Assembly: GCA_023053685.1 (NCBI GenBank)
Contig: JALIGW010000059.1
Coordinates: forward strand, 2,737,501 to 2,801,500
Source: Diadophis punctatus similis
Taxonomy: Eukaryota > Chordata > Lepidosauria > Squamata > Dipsadidae
Direction of reading: 5' to 3'
DNA: 64,000 nucleotides
The notes under the pieces were generated by a model. That model worked only from the letters and a program-made list of their open reading frames with translations. It was not told the origin of the DNA and ran no database searches. Positions 44,096-56,600 of the stretch are shown piece after piece. The position numbers were made by a program, and so were the translations under genes. Each line of letters starts with the position of its first letter. Position 1 is the stretch's first letter.

Positions 44096-44406
44096 GTCGA
44101 GTTTCCCGAAACCCGGATCTTTGAAGAAACGCTGAACATCCTGATCTATGAGACACCACGGGTGCTAGACAAGTCCCTCCTGGAGGCCACCGGGGGAGTT
44201 GCGGGTGGAGGCGGACGTCCCCTCCGTGCTGGTGATGACGAAGATGGGCGGGAGCACCGCGTCTGGCGCATTCACGTCCGCAGGCACATTATGCATGACG
44301 AACGCCCTCATGGCCACCAGCTGTTTTCAAAGACTGATCCAGCCTTGTTTCCGGGGTCCTCATTGCTCCAATTCTTCCGTGCCAAAGGAGTACCTTTTTT
44401 CTTTTG
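44096..44406 (+). CDS. Host gene, last coding exon with apparently altered C-terminus
   Basis: The acceptor TGTACAG precedes VEFPETRIFEETLNILIYET and PRVLDKSLLEATGG. A glycine-rich, acidic linker follows, then REHRVWRIHVRRHIMHDERP and HGHQL. From there the frame reads FSKTDPALFPGSSLLQFFRA and ends at TGA 44405-44407. In the +1 frame the bases after CAGCTG read TTTTCAAAGACTGA, i.e. FKD then stop, directly after the conserved-looking part. A one-base loss near 44322-44330 therefore probably replaced a short natural end with about 25 unrelated residues. Sequencing or assembly error is an alternative. Confidence 0.8.
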
Positions 44407-44549
44407 ATATTTCACCCAAGAGGTCCTCTATGGTGTTTGTGCCCTTTCTAAGTCTTTTCTGTTCGGGGTCTTTTTTTAAAAAAAACAAACCTATTTCTTT
44501 ATAACTAATTTGAGCACATCTTCCCCTTCTCACCTACTTTTGTTGTGAC

Positions 44550-44555
44550 AATAAA
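44550..44555 (+). terminator. Polyadenylation signal of host gene
   Basis: AATAAA in TGTGACAATAAAAGGTC, about 145 bp after the stop codon and followed by a T/G-rich stretch. It is a plausible 3' end for the host transcript. Confidence 0.6.
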
Positions 44556-44575
44556 AGGTCTTGGTCTGCCCTATA

Positions 44576-46339
44576 ATTTATTGGAATGTTCTAATTATTG
44601 ATTTGAGTCTTAATATCTGTCCGCCTGTCCCCAGCCAGCCCAATCGGTCTGCCTTGTAATCCTCACAGTACACACAGATTAAGATTGTGATCCTCTCTTC
44701 AAAACTTCTTTAATCTGACTGCTTTCCTTTCAGAAAGGAGACTCCCATTTAGCTCTATTCTAACCATCCCTAGTCAGATGGCTTTATGGTTCCTTAAAGA
44801 CTGCTATAAACTTTATATCCTAGAACATTTTTAATACCAAAGTAGATATAAGGTCAAATATATATGTATAAATCAAAATACCTATTTCAATTTAACTTTG
44901 AACTTACGTTTTTAATGACTGCCATTTTGGTACCCAGTCAATCTATTTTTCCATTTCTTTCTCAGCTGTCTAAGACAAGGTGCTGTCTAGACAAGTTAAT
45001 GTTGCTTATCTAGATGATAACATTATCTAGATGATAATATTAACTGTAATTCTCCAGACTAGATTTTAGTGGGCTCTTTCCATGCTGTCTTTGCCTTCTA
45101 ATATAACTGAATCCAAATTTCATCTGAAGTCTCTCCACCCACTCGCAATATATCTTTTAAAATGCTTTCCACCTTTAGTTTAGTAGGCATATACTGTATA
45201 TATAATGTTCCCACGCTTCTGGCCACAATCAAATGCAAGGTTTGTTAGAAAATTCTCCATTTATTTGGAATACCACAATACTTTATCCTGTATCAGCCCT
45301 GTCCAACCTACCACAATATTTGAACTCCCCTTCTGTTTTCTGTGGGAATGGTACGCTGTTTCACATTAGATGTAGCAAATTACTACAGGGCATTCCAGCA
45401 GCCCTTTAATCCAGTAATTTGATGGACTCTATTTGGATATGCCTAATAATGGCAGTAGGGAGAGAGTTGATTGTAATGAACTAATGTGTTATCTCAAGTT
45501 TTCCTGCCCCTCCCCAAACACTTTCAGTATATCCTCCCCTCCCTGGAGGAGGTTATCTTGAATTAATTATTGTAATTTTGTATTTGCATAATTTATTTAA
45601 ACTCTGGGGTTTTTTTCTATTAAATTATTGTAATAAACTTTCCTGCTTTAAAAAATAAATATGTTGTCTATTATTTCTCTCTTTTCCAGGGGATGGGGAG
45701 ATTCCTCAAGCAGCTACTCTATCCTAGAATATTTAGTACAGCTTTCATTCATAGCAACTGTCTAAACCAGAGGGTTTGTCCTTTTCTTAATTTCAGATGC
45801 TACAGTGGATGTTTCTGGGTATAGTTAGCAAGGCATAAATCTAATCCCACATTTACCTGTTCTCTGTGTAGCCGCTCATGGAGAAGGGGAAAACCGAGCA
45901 TATGGATATGTTTCTCATCCAGTTCTGGATCTTTCAGAATCTACATTTGAAAAGGTGATTGGCTGTTAGTATGTCTTCTACAGTACATGAATTGAGTAAA
46001 TCCATCCAATACATAAGAAAGAAAGGTTACTGTACAGGATTACATTAGTCTTAGACTTAGAATAACTTTGTCACTTTAAATGTACACTAATCAGCATACA
46101 TTAAAATGAAATTTCGTTGCATACAGCTCTCAAACGGTCACCACCTCCAATATACACTACATAAACATGACAAATAAATAAAAAGTATGCATATACCCAC
46201 AAATATTATATGACACAGAGAAACAACACAGTCTAGTTCGGATGAGTACATAAGTAGCTTCCTTCATTTTTTTTAAACTACTCTGGTGGTTTTATATCTG
46301 TAATTTGTGAAGAGTATACACAAAAGACTTGATTAAGAA
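44576..46339. other. Unique-looking intergenic stretch
   Basis: AT-rich sequence with no convincing ORF, exon or mobile element. Further AATAAA motifs occur near 45632 and 45653, so part of it could be a longer 3' UTR of the host gene. Confidence 0.45.
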
Positions 46340-46618
46340 TGTTAAATTGTGGGCAAAGATCGCAGGAGACAGACTTCAGAACAGCTCTTTTATTAGCTCA
46401 CTCAAGCAACCAGCAACTTGCAGTCTGACAGATAGCCCTTTTATAGGGAGCTGTCAGACACAACAACCAATAGCGTATGAGCATTCAAACACATGACCAG
46501 GGTGGCAACAACAGTTCAGGTAGAGTTCAATTATAAACATAACGACTTGCAGTTCAGTCAGAGGTCGTCTAGTCAAAACAAGTTTATGGTTCAGTTATAG
46601 GTCAGTCAGAACACAACA
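46340..46618 (-). repeat. 3' LTR of gypsy B
   Basis: On the element strand it starts TGTTGTGTTCTG and ends CACAATTTAACA. Two differences from the 5' LTR (C/T near 46532, G/A near 46549). Confidence 0.95.
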
Positions 46619-46943
46619 CCCCTCCCCTTCTAGATGGAACAGTCTGACAGACATAGTCGCGCAGGTAGGCGGGGCGTTTGGGAACCCTCCCTGACCTGCG
46701 CAGCTCAGACGCTGGTGAGGCAGCAGCCTGTTCGGACAGGTCTGCTGTTGCTCTTGGGGTGGAGCATGGAACTTCCTGGAATGTATCGGGCGTGGCCTCT
46801 GCGACTGGTGGAACCGGTTCTAATTGAGAATGCTGCTGGACTTCCACTTCCTCAGGTCGACCTTCCGAGACACTCGGGCCTGAGGTAGCTAGGGGAAGAA
46901 CACAGGGTGTTACCCTTTGAGGTTCGTTAGATTTCCCTTTTAC
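46602..46943 (-). pseudogene. Tail frame of gypsy B after shared stop
   Basis: In the same frame as pol and directly after its TGA at 46944-46946. It encodes about 113 codons, including PPVAEATPDTFQEVP and RSGRVPKRPAYLRDYVC, ending in the LTR. Element 1 has the same tail joined to pol without a stop. A also has the stop at the same place, so it predates both insertions. Confidence 0.6.
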
Positions 46944-49900
46944 TCAGTTGCGTAGCTGATCTATGTGCCTCTTCCAGAAGCGTCCGTCCTGGAGGCGGAC
47001 TTCGTATGTTAGTGGACCCAAGATTGTTTCTATGACCCCAGGTAGCCACAGGGGGCCCTCGGCATAATTTCGGGCGAATACCGAATCTTCCAGGGAGAAG
47101 GCCCTGGTTTTTTGTGTGACCTCTGGTTTTGCCTTAGTGGCGTAGTTTGGGTGTAAACGGTCTAGGACGGATCTATGCTTGTGACCCATAAGGAGCTCGG
47201 CCGGGCTGCGGCCAGTGGTCGCACTTGGGGTTATGTGCTGAGTACTCAGAAATTTATCGATGCGGGCCTGCCAGTCCCCTGGGCCCAGTCTACCTAATGC
47301 TTCCTTGGCTGACCTTACGAATCGTTCAGCCAGTCCATTGGTCGCCGGATGGAATGGCGAGGACAGGGCATGGCGAATTCCCAGGTCAGCAAGGTACCCC
47401 TCGAAATTGGTGGCCGTAAATTGGGGACCATTGTCCGTTACAAGGATGTCTGGGAGGCCGTGTGTGGCAAAAAGGTGTCTGAGCACCTTAATACCCGCCT
47501 CAGCGGTGGTAGAACCCATTGGAAATATTTCGAGCCACTTTGAGTAGGCATCGACAATTATTAAAAACATTTGGCCGTGGCAGGGGCCTGCAAAATCGGC
47601 ATGTAGCCGCGACCAGGGGCTTTTTGGTTGTTCCCAGTCATGGACTGGTGCTTTGGGCAGAGCAGGCCGTGACTTTTGACAGGGTTTGCATAACCCAACC
47701 CAATTTTGGATTTCTGCATCCATATTTGGCCACCAAACGTACCCCCTAGCCAAGGCTTTCATCCGGACAATCCCCGGATGGCCTTCATGTAAGGTCCTAA
47801 GTATTCCAGCTCGCAGGCTGGTTGGTATGACCACTCGGTCGCCCCAAAGGAGGCAACCCCCTTGCTCTGACAGTTCATGCTGTCTCTGTTCGTATGGTTT
47901 AAGGTCAGGCTTGACCAGGTCCTTTGGCCATCCCCTCAACACCCAGTTCAACACAGTTCTGAGTGAGGGGTCCTTGGCCGTGTGTTTAGCCACCTCAGCA
48001 GAAGTGACCAGTCCGGAATCAGCCAAGTCAATCAAGAGGATTGGAGCTTCCGGGACAATGTCTGTAAGGAGGTCGGGCAATGGGCACCTCCTCAAAGCGT
48101 CTGCATTGCCCATGTCTTTTCCTGGCCGATGTACCAGGCGATAGGAGTAGGCTGAGAGAAAGATGGCCCACCGGCTGAAACGGGGGGATAGGGCAGCCGG
48201 AGTAGGGCGGTCCCCCGCAAGAAGCCCCAGAAGCGGCTTGTGGTCCGTAACCAAAACAAAATCCCTCCCAAACAAATATTCGTGGAATTTTTTGACACCA
48301 GCAACTAAAGCCAAGGCCTCCCTGTCCAGGTGGCTGTAGTTCTGCTCTGCACTGGACAGAGTCCTTGAGTAATAGGCCACAGGGGCCTCTGACCCATTTG
48401 GAAGATTGTGGCTGAGCACAGCGCCGACTCCCACAGGGGAAGCGTCGCACACCAGGACCAATGGCAGGGTATTGTTGTATTGTATTAAGAAACTGTCATT
48501 GGTTAGTAGTCATTTGACAGCTGCGAAAGCTGACGCCTCCCTGGACCCCCATTTCCAAGGAATGTTTTTGGCCAGCAGCTTGTGGAGAGGCTCGGCTACG
48601 GTGGCTTTGTTTTTTAGGAAAAGGCTGTAAAAATTTAGGAGCCCCAGGAAAGCTTGGAGTTCTGTTTGGTTTTTTGGGGCAGGAGCCTCATGGATTGCCC
48701 TTAGCTTATTTTCTGTGGGGTGGATACCTTGGCCATTGACTCGGTACCCTAAACATTTGACCTCAGGCACCCCCAACAAGCATTTGCTGCGTTTGGCTTT
48801 AAGCCCAGCAGCACGCATTTTTGATAGGACCATTCTAACTCGACAGCGGAGCTGATCCTGGTCACAGGCAGAGATTAGGACGTCATCAAAATATGGTATG
48901 ACCCCGGGGATGTTCTGCAACAGACGTTCCATTACACTCTGGAACAACCCCGGGCCTACGCTGACTCCAAACTGCAGCCTGTGACATTTAAAAGCTCCCC
49001 TGTGAGTTACAATGGTCTGTGCTTCTGCAGTAGCTCTATCTACCGGCAGCTGCTGGTACACCTGCGCAAGGTCTAGTTTAGCAAACAGGCCCCCAGGACC
49101 TAGGGAGTGGAGTAGATGATGCACAATCGGCACCGGATAGGCGCTCTGCTGCAAAGCCTTATTGATTGTGCATTTGTATTCGGCGCAAATTCGAATACTG
49201 CCGTCCCCTTTAATGGGGGTCACTATGGGGGTCTCCCATTTAGCATGGTCGACCGGCTCCAAAATGCCTTGTTTGATGAGCTTGTCCAGCTCATTGTCAA
49301 TTTTATCCCGTAGTGGGAGAGGGACCCGTCGAGGCTTAAGGCGAATGGGGGCGACATTAGGATCAAGGCTAAATGAGATAGGATTTCCCACATACTTGCC
49401 CAAACCGTCACTGAAAACGTTCTGGAACTCGTCAAAAAGGTCATCCAGGTTCGCGGCTCCGATGGCGTGGATGCCTGTCACCGCTAGGCCGAGCAATTCA
49501 AAGCAATCGAGTCCTAGGAGTCTCGGAAGGCTGCCATTGACTATGGTGAGCTGGAGAGGTCCGTCGAAATTGTTGAATCTGACGTGGACCCGGGCTTTTC
49601 CAAGGACAGGGATCCGGTTTCCCTGGTAGTCAGACAGGCGGATTGAGGATTCCTGCAGGCGGGTAGACCGGAAACTCGGAAGGGCGAGCTTGAGCGTCTC
49701 CCAAGCGACGATAGACACTGCAGACCCGGTGTCGACCTCCATTTGGACCGGTGGTCCGTCGATGGAGACGGTGACCATGATCTTCCTTTTGAAGGGGCAG
49801 CTGGCCCTGGCAACCCGTGTTTGGTTGGTTTCTGGCTGCCTGGCGAAGGCTCTCTGGCGCGGTCTATGGTTTTCACACCCGAATCTATTTGACGATTCGC

Positions 49901-50714
49901 TTCTAGGGTTTTCCTGCGCATGCGTGTCTTTCGGCGGCAGAATGGCACAGCAAACTCACACCAAATGTCCTCTCCTTTCACACCGTTGGCAGATAACGTG
50001 CCTAAATCTGCATGATATCCTTGGGTGTCGCCCCCCACAGCTGGCACAAGCAGTCAGGAAGTCTTTGGGAGGCAGAGGGCACTTCTGGTCGGTGCGGCAG
50101 ACCTCGTCGTTGCTGCTTACAGGCTCCTCGACAGAGCCCATGTGGACCGCAGAAGGAGGCTTAGTGTCCTTTTTAGAGGAGGCGAAACGGTGCAGAGATT
50201 CGGCCGCTTTTGATGAGGACTCAGCAGCTCTGGCTTCGTCCAGGGCAGCGGCGAGCGTGAGGTTGGGCCGAGCCAGGAGCCAGCGTTGCAGGCGAATGTC
50301 CTGCACACCACAGAAGAGCTCGTCAAGCAGGATGTCATCCAGGTCGCGGAACTCGCAGTGGCCGGAGGCTTTATGGAGGGCGGCGATGTATTGGTTGATG
50401 GTCTCACCCTCCTGCTGCAGCCGCTGGCGGAACTCGTAGCACCGGACAACCTTGGATGGGGTGGGCGCGTAGTGTGTCTTCAGCGTTGCCTGGAGTACCT
50501 GCCAGGTCACGGTGTGAACTGGGGTTGGGGCAGACAACGATTCTGCGGTGTCAAACACCTCTGGCCCGCAGTGACTCAGAAACAAAGCTCTTTTTCTGTT
50601 GTCAGCCAACCCCAGCAGATCATTGACTTTGAGGAAGCACTCGAAATGCCGCATGTAGGAGTCCCATTTTTCCCGGGCAGGGTCGAAAGGTGCCGGCGGG
50701 TGGAAGGTGGACAT
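46944..50714 (-). pseudogene. gypsy B gag-pol, intact except two CGA-to-TGA stops
   Basis: A single frame of 1,257 codons from ATG 50714 (MSTFHPPAPFDPAREKW). Gag ends in two zinc knuckles (CASCGGRHPRISC, CQRCERRGHLVxxC). Protease has VDTGSAVSIV, RT has YFDDVLIS, RNase H has DREALALVAGVKKFHEYLFG and TDHKPLLG, and integrase has LHEGHPG...CKPC, DFAGP, DNGPQFT, and HPATNGLAERF with the catalytic glutamate. It ends RHIDQLRN. The only breaks are TGA near 49953-49955 (gag/protease linker) and TGA at 48510-48512 (RT/RNase H). Gypsy A has CGA at both places. Catalytic residues look intact. Confidence 0.94.
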
Positions 50715-50811
50715 CCCGATGAAAGAAGGCAGACGTGGCTAGTGTTGCCTGGCTGGTTGCAGCGCTTGAGGGCTGGTCTTCGTTCTCCTGGTCCCAAACC
50801 CTCGTCGCCAC

Positions 50812-51090
50812 TGTTAAATTGTGGGCAAAGATCGCAGGAGACAGACTTCAGAACAGCTCTTTTATTAGCTCACTCAAGCAACCAGCAACTTGCAGTCTGA
50901 CAGATAGCCCTTTTATAGGGAGCTGTCAGACACAACAACCAATAGCGTATGAGCATTCAAACACATGACCAGGGTGGCAACAACAGTTCAGGTAGAGTTC
51001 AACTATAAACATAACGACTTACAGTTCAGTCAGAGGTCGTCTAGTCAAAACAAGTTTATGGTTCAGTTATAGGTCAGTCAGAACACAACA
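50812..51090 (-). repeat. 5' LTR of gypsy B
   Basis: 279 bp, two differences from the 3' LTR, followed by the AAGAA TSD. Confidence 0.95.
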
Positions 51091-51095
51091 AAGAA

Positions 51096-52011
51096 CACAG
51101 AACATAACCTCAACTGACAGAAGTTCAAAAGTCATGTTAGAAAGTACAGTATTACTTCACAAAAATAGTAGAGGAAGCTTGGAAGCAATTTCCAGCAGAG
51201 GTAGTGGGTCAATCATCAATAACAGAGTTTGAACATGCTTGAGATAAACATGTCTCATCCAAATAAATAAACAAATAAACAACTAATTAAAAAATAAGGA
51301 AATAAAAACAAATGAAAAACTCAAAGGCAGACTCGATGGACCACTGAGTCTTTTTTCTGCCATCAGTTTTCTGTTTCTGAGATATATATATTAGATCTTT
51401 TCCTTAACCTAATGTCAACATGTTTTATACTTCCATTCACACAAATCCTATTTTTCATAGTCAATTGTCATAAAGACTTTGGAACTGGAAACCAAGCTCA
51501 GATTGATAGACCCTTGTATTAAGATTGGATACAGCATTCCAAACACTTCTCCATTAACATTTATGCAAGGAATATTCCAAAATGCTGTTTTAACAACAGA
51601 ATGTATGGGCAGTAGTGATAGAGAGACAACAGTGATAAAGATGCAGTCACCTCTAAATTTTAAGGACTTCATATATCTTCATATATCATCTATCTGCCTT
51701 TAAGTTAACCATGACTCTTCACAACTGCCTGGACAAGTCTTTGCTGTTTTCTTGGCTACATTTTCAAAAGTGAGTTACCACTGACTTCTTTCTATGGCTG
51801 AGAGAGACTGGCCACAAAGTTATTCAGCTGGTTTTGCTGTTTAGTGGAACTAGAACCCTTGCTCTTTAGATTTCTAACCTGAGCCCTTAGCCACCACCCC
51901 AAACTGGTTCTGATACAGTGATACCTGCATTTAAAAGTATATGTAATATCTGCCTCCCCTCCCCTTTCAAGAAAGCACAAACTCTTGAAGCGTCAGCTTT
52001 TCAAAAGGAAA
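51096..52011. other. Non-coding stretch with a degraded LINE tail
   Basis: No gene. At about 51230-51375 there is ATAAACATGTCTCATCC, an AAATAAAC-rich run, and GGCAGACTCGATGGACCACTGAGTC, which looks like the 3' end of an old LINE or SINE family. The rest shows nothing recognisable. Confidence 0.45.
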
Positions 52012-52016
52012 CTTAT

Positions 52017-52368
52017 TGATGAGAATAGGATTTACGTCTTAGAGGCGATAAAATCTTTTTCCTTGAAAACTAATCCTTAACAAATGAAACGCGATTATAA
52101 AGTCTAAATTAACAAAATATTTATTTCAGTAGAAGAGAATATAAAAACCTTATGGCTACATTTCTACAACCTGAGAACACATGTCCTTCCTCATGGGAGA
52201 ACAAAGGCAGAAGGGACGAATGAAACAAAGGAATTGCTATACATGCGATCACTCACCACGTGACTGCTTCCCTAGGAAGTCTGGGTACCGTATAGTGTGG
52301 TGTATGAGCACAATACCATAGAGTGTAGAATATGAGTGCAGCTGACAATCAAAATTCACATCGTGACA
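52017..52368 (-). repeat. 3' LTR of copia element
   Basis: On the element strand it starts TGTCACGATGTGAATTTTG and ends ATTCTCATCA. The solo LTR at 63403-63725 has a related start (TGTCACGGTGTGA). Confidence 0.93.
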
Positions 52369-52404
52369 CCCCTTCTTTGTCAGTTGAGCGAATATGGGTA
52401 TCAC

Positions 52405-53668
52405 TCAACACACATTAATGTTCGCCAAGTACTCATGTTGAGCTGCTGGTAATGGCTTGTTTAAAATGTCGGCTATCTGATATTTTGTTGACACATACTC
52501 TAATTTTACAAGACCTTGTCTTACTGACTCTCTAACATTTTTATAATGAATGTCAATGTGTCTGGACCTTGAACCCGTGAAGCGTGTTTTTGAAATATAA
52601 ACTACTGATTGATTATCTTCCATCATAATGATTGGTTGACCCGGTTCTGTCCAGATATCTGTAACGAGGGCATGAAACCAGGTTAATGAGTTACATGCAT
52701 CTGAAACACAAGCGTATTCAGCTTCAGTCGAAGAGCAGGAAACAAAACTTTGTTTTCTCACATTCCAATAAACCGGACATCCATTCAGGAACATTATGTA
52801 ACCTGAAGTGCTTTTTCTTGATTCCTTATCACTTGCCCAATCAGCATCTGCATAACAATATAATTCTGCAAAATCGGTGTGTGTAGGTTCTAGCTTCAAT
52901 TTCAAATGTTGTGTGTATTTTAGGTACCTCAATAACTTCTTGACACATGACCAGTGAAACTCTTTTGCTTTGCCTACATGTCGTGATAGTAAATTGACAC
53001 TGAGTGCTATGTCTGGTCTAGTCCAACCACTAATGTAAAGTAGTGATCCAATTACTGATCGATAAAGTGTTTGATCCTTGAACTCAGGACCTTCTGCATC
53101 TTTTAAATTATAAAAATCTGTTTGCATAGGTGTGTGTGTGTGTTGTTGTAGCATCTTTCATGTTGCAATGATGCAAGAGTTGTTCTATCTTGTTTTCTTG
53201 TGAGAGGCTAAACCTCTTCTCTGTTTTTTCAATCTGCACACCTAAATATTCATTAATGTGACCTAAGGATTTCAATGTGAAGTATCTTTGCAAACCTTCA
53301 ATGAAAATCTCACTCATGGGTTTGTTAGGACCAATGTAAACAATGTCATCAACATAAACAAGAACGATTTCATATGCATTTTCATCCCTTTTGGTAAACA
53401 CGCACTCATCAGTTTCGGACTTAATAAAGCCCATTGAATTTAGTTTGTCTTTGAGACATAAATACCACATTAAACCTGATTGTTTCAGACCATAAAGACT
53501 TTTGTGTAGAAATCATGTGCCCCCTTCTCGCCCTCGGAAGCTGGGGGCACATCTCACATAGATTTCTTCATCTAGGTCAGCATGTAGGTATGCTGTTTCG
53601 ACATCAAACTGGAAAACTTCGAGACCAAGAATGGTCGCTGTAGTTAAGGCAATTTTTACACTTTCAGT
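52405..53668 (-). pseudogene. copia pol, RT and RNase H part, with slippage frameshift
   Basis: It continues pol after the TGA near 53668. RT has LEVFQFDVETAYLHADLDEE, KSLYGLKQSGLMWY, the active site VLVYVDDIVYIG (about 53345-53380) and EYLGVQIE. RNase H has YCYADADWASDKESRKSTSG, SSTEAEY, EDNQSVVYIS and SRHIDIHYKNVRE, then a C-terminal TKYQIADILNKPL, ending at 52405. Interruptions are TGA codons at about 53668 and 53511 and a frame change within a CA/GT repeat at 53129-53146. Catalytic residues are retained. Confidence 0.9.
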
Positions 53669-56600
53669 TCACACTGTAGGTGAGTAAGTGTTTGTGTAGT
53701 CTTCAGGATAACTTTGTGCGAAGTCTTGAGCTACAACTCTTGCTTTGTATAATGACTCACCGTTTGGCTTCTGTTTGATTTTGTAGACCCATCTTGTGCC
53801 AATGATCCTTTTGTTTGTTGGAGGGTCTGCAGGTGTAAATACTTTGAGTTTCTGCAGACTGTCCATCTCAACTTGCATAGCTGTGCTCCACTTTTCTTGT
53901 TCATCTTCAGAAAGATATTTTATTTGAGAAAAGTTCTCTGGTGGAAGTGTAACGTTACAGATCAATGGCGATGGTTTATCTGTTAACTGCAGTGTGTATT
54001 TCTTTGGAGGAATACCTTTTGTTGTTCTCTTGGAACGTCTCGGGACAGTTGTCCATTCTCCTCCTGTGTCTTCCTCATCTCCATCATCGTCGCTAGCATC
54101 AGCATCCACGGCGTGTGAAGATGGAACATCAGGCTGTGTACTTTGGTCATCTGGTTGTTCTGTATCAGCAATCTCATCTCTAGGAAAGTAAACTCCGGGA
54201 TCATTAGAATGTACCCTGGACCAATCTGAGTCTTCTTCAAAATTAGCAGAATTAGAAATTGTTATCATATTTTGAGAGTCAATAAATTTTCCCCATTTTG
54301 AATTGTCATCAACCTCCATATATCTCAGTCTCTTTGCTATTTGGCCCCCTTTTCTTCTTAGTGCTAATGGAATGTTCACCATAGCATATGAACCAAAAAT
54401 ATGTAAGTTAGTGAGATCTGGCTGGTAGCCATGTAACATGTAGAAAGGTGTCTGGTCAATCACACTGCTCCAAGTACGATTAACAATGTAGTTTGCATAC
54501 TTAAGAGCTTCACCCCAAAATGAGTGATTGAGATTAGCATCTTCTAGGAGGCAACGCATCATGGTTTGTAGTATTCCCTGTCTTCGTTCAGCCACTCCAT
54601 TCTGAGCTGGCGTGTAAGGAGCAGACGTTTGGTGGACGATACCGTTTCTCCGCATCCAATCCTGGAAACGCTGTGACATGAACTCGGTACCTCGGTCACT
54701 CTGGATTCTTCGGATCCTCACTCCATGTTGATTGTAGGCTTGGACTGCAAAGTGTTTAAAGATCTGAAAGGTCTCAGATTTTTCTTTCATAGGAAATACA
54801 TATCCATATCTAGAATGATTATCAACAATAGTTAAGAAATACCTTTTACCTCCAATTGTTGGTCCATAAGGACCCACTATATCAGTGTGTACCAAATCAA
54901 AGATGCGTGTTGACCGGTGTGTAGCATGTTTTGGAACAGCCGCTGCCTTGGACTTTGCCTTTTTGCAAACAGCGCAATCCAAATACACCTTACACCCCTT
55001 CAGATCCAAACCTTTTGCAAAAAATGGCATTTTCTTAAGAACTTCAAAACTTGGGTGACCCAATCTTCTGTGCCACTTGTGGATGCATCTGTAATGTAAA
55101 GGTTTACCGGTTAATGAATTTGCAATATTTACATTTACATGAAGAACCTTAGGCTTGCACTTGGCAATTTGTTTGTCTCTCTGTTGCTTAATGGTTTTAG
55201 GAGCCTGTGGGGTAGTTGCAGGATCTCTCTCTGGGACATCTCTTTCTGGGCCTGTGTTACTCTCTATTGATATTTGAATACTTGCCTGAGCTTGAGGTTT
55301 AGGCTTTGGCCTCAAGTAGTAGACCCCACCAATCAAAATTGTGTCAGCAATAATTTCACCATCCTTAATAATGTAACTGGCTTTCTTTAGATGGTTAACC
55401 TGAAAATCTAAGACAGTAGATAAATGACTTTGGCTAAGCAAATTAGAAGTTGCAGCTGGCACATAATAAACATCTGGAATAAGTGTGTCTAACTCTTCAA
55501 CGTAAACAGTTCCTTTTCCTTCGACCTTGCAGGGTTGGTCTGTAAACCCGTACAGTTCAAGGAATTCTGGTTCTGGCTCATGCATTTCTTTAAAAAGTTC
55601 TTTTCTGTAGGTAACATGAAGCGCTGCTCCGCTGTCTGGAGTCCACAAAAGATGTCTGTCATATTGTTGATGTGGTTGTGGGTCGTTGGTGATGGCTAGC
55701 GTGGCGTATGGCGCTTGCAAATCACGCCTGGGACCGGGTCGACGCTGCGTTCCGCCTCTGCCGCCTCTGGGAACTGTTCCTCTGGGCTGGTACTGGACAG
55801 GAACTGGGGTGCGTTGAAAACAATCTGTGTCGATGTGACCCAATCGGCCGCAGATTTGGCATCTTGGCAACCTTGGGACGTAATCCCTACCTCTGAAGGG
55901 TCGTCTGGCTGGAGCTCTCAAGTGTGGCGTGGCGAGCATGAGTGCTTCTTCTGTTAAAATTCTACAAACATGGTCAACTGTTCTCTGAGCAGCAGGCACT
56001 TGATTAATTTTTGTAATAGCATCTTTCCATGTGTAATTCAATGAATTGATAATAATGCTGACCATTTGGAAGTTATCAATTATACTGCCTCTTTCGGCCA
56101 AGTCTTTTCGCATCCCTTTCATTTTTGTTAAATGTGCCCCAATACTTTCTCCAGGTTTAAGTCTCATACCATGAAATTCTGACAGTAATAAACATGTGGA
56201 CTCCATTGAAATTGGGCGAAAACACAGTTCTAACTGAGTCCAGATTTCTTGGGCAGTTGCATCAGGGGCAAAAGTTAATTGCAATTCTGTGTCCATCGAC
56301 ATCAACAACGTTGTACAGGCCTTGGTATCTAAATCTGTTATTGCATCATCCCATGGATGTGGGGGTGGGTGAAAAATCATGCCAAATGTGCCTTCATGAC
56401 GAAGCAAAAGTCTAATTTCACTAACCCAGGCTTTGTAATTTTCTCCTGATTGTTTTAGCCTTGCATTGCCAGCCAATGGGGCTATGGGCGCCTGGTGCAC
56501 TTGTACTACTATTGGAGCAGGGCGTACTGGAATCGGTGCTGGAGCAAGTTGCCGCATGGCCTGTGGCTCGGCCTGTGGTTGAACAGCTTGAGGGGGCTGA

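Larger units (their letters stand above)
46340..51090 (-). mobile_element. Mag-like Ty3/gypsy provirus B, young copy
   Basis: A complete antisense provirus with LTRs of 279 bp (46340-46618 and 50812-51090) that differ at only 2 positions by eye, and a perfect TSD, AAGAA (46335-46339 and 51091-51095). One gag-pol frame fills the interior. The primer-binding site lies at about 50795-50810, reading CCCAAACCCTCGTCGCCA on the plus strand. It is the youngest gypsy copy in the window. Confidence 0.96.

Noticed and set aside
44576..46339. A second host gene downstream of the polyadenylation signal
   Set aside because: No ORF above background and no exon-like segments with matched splice sites.
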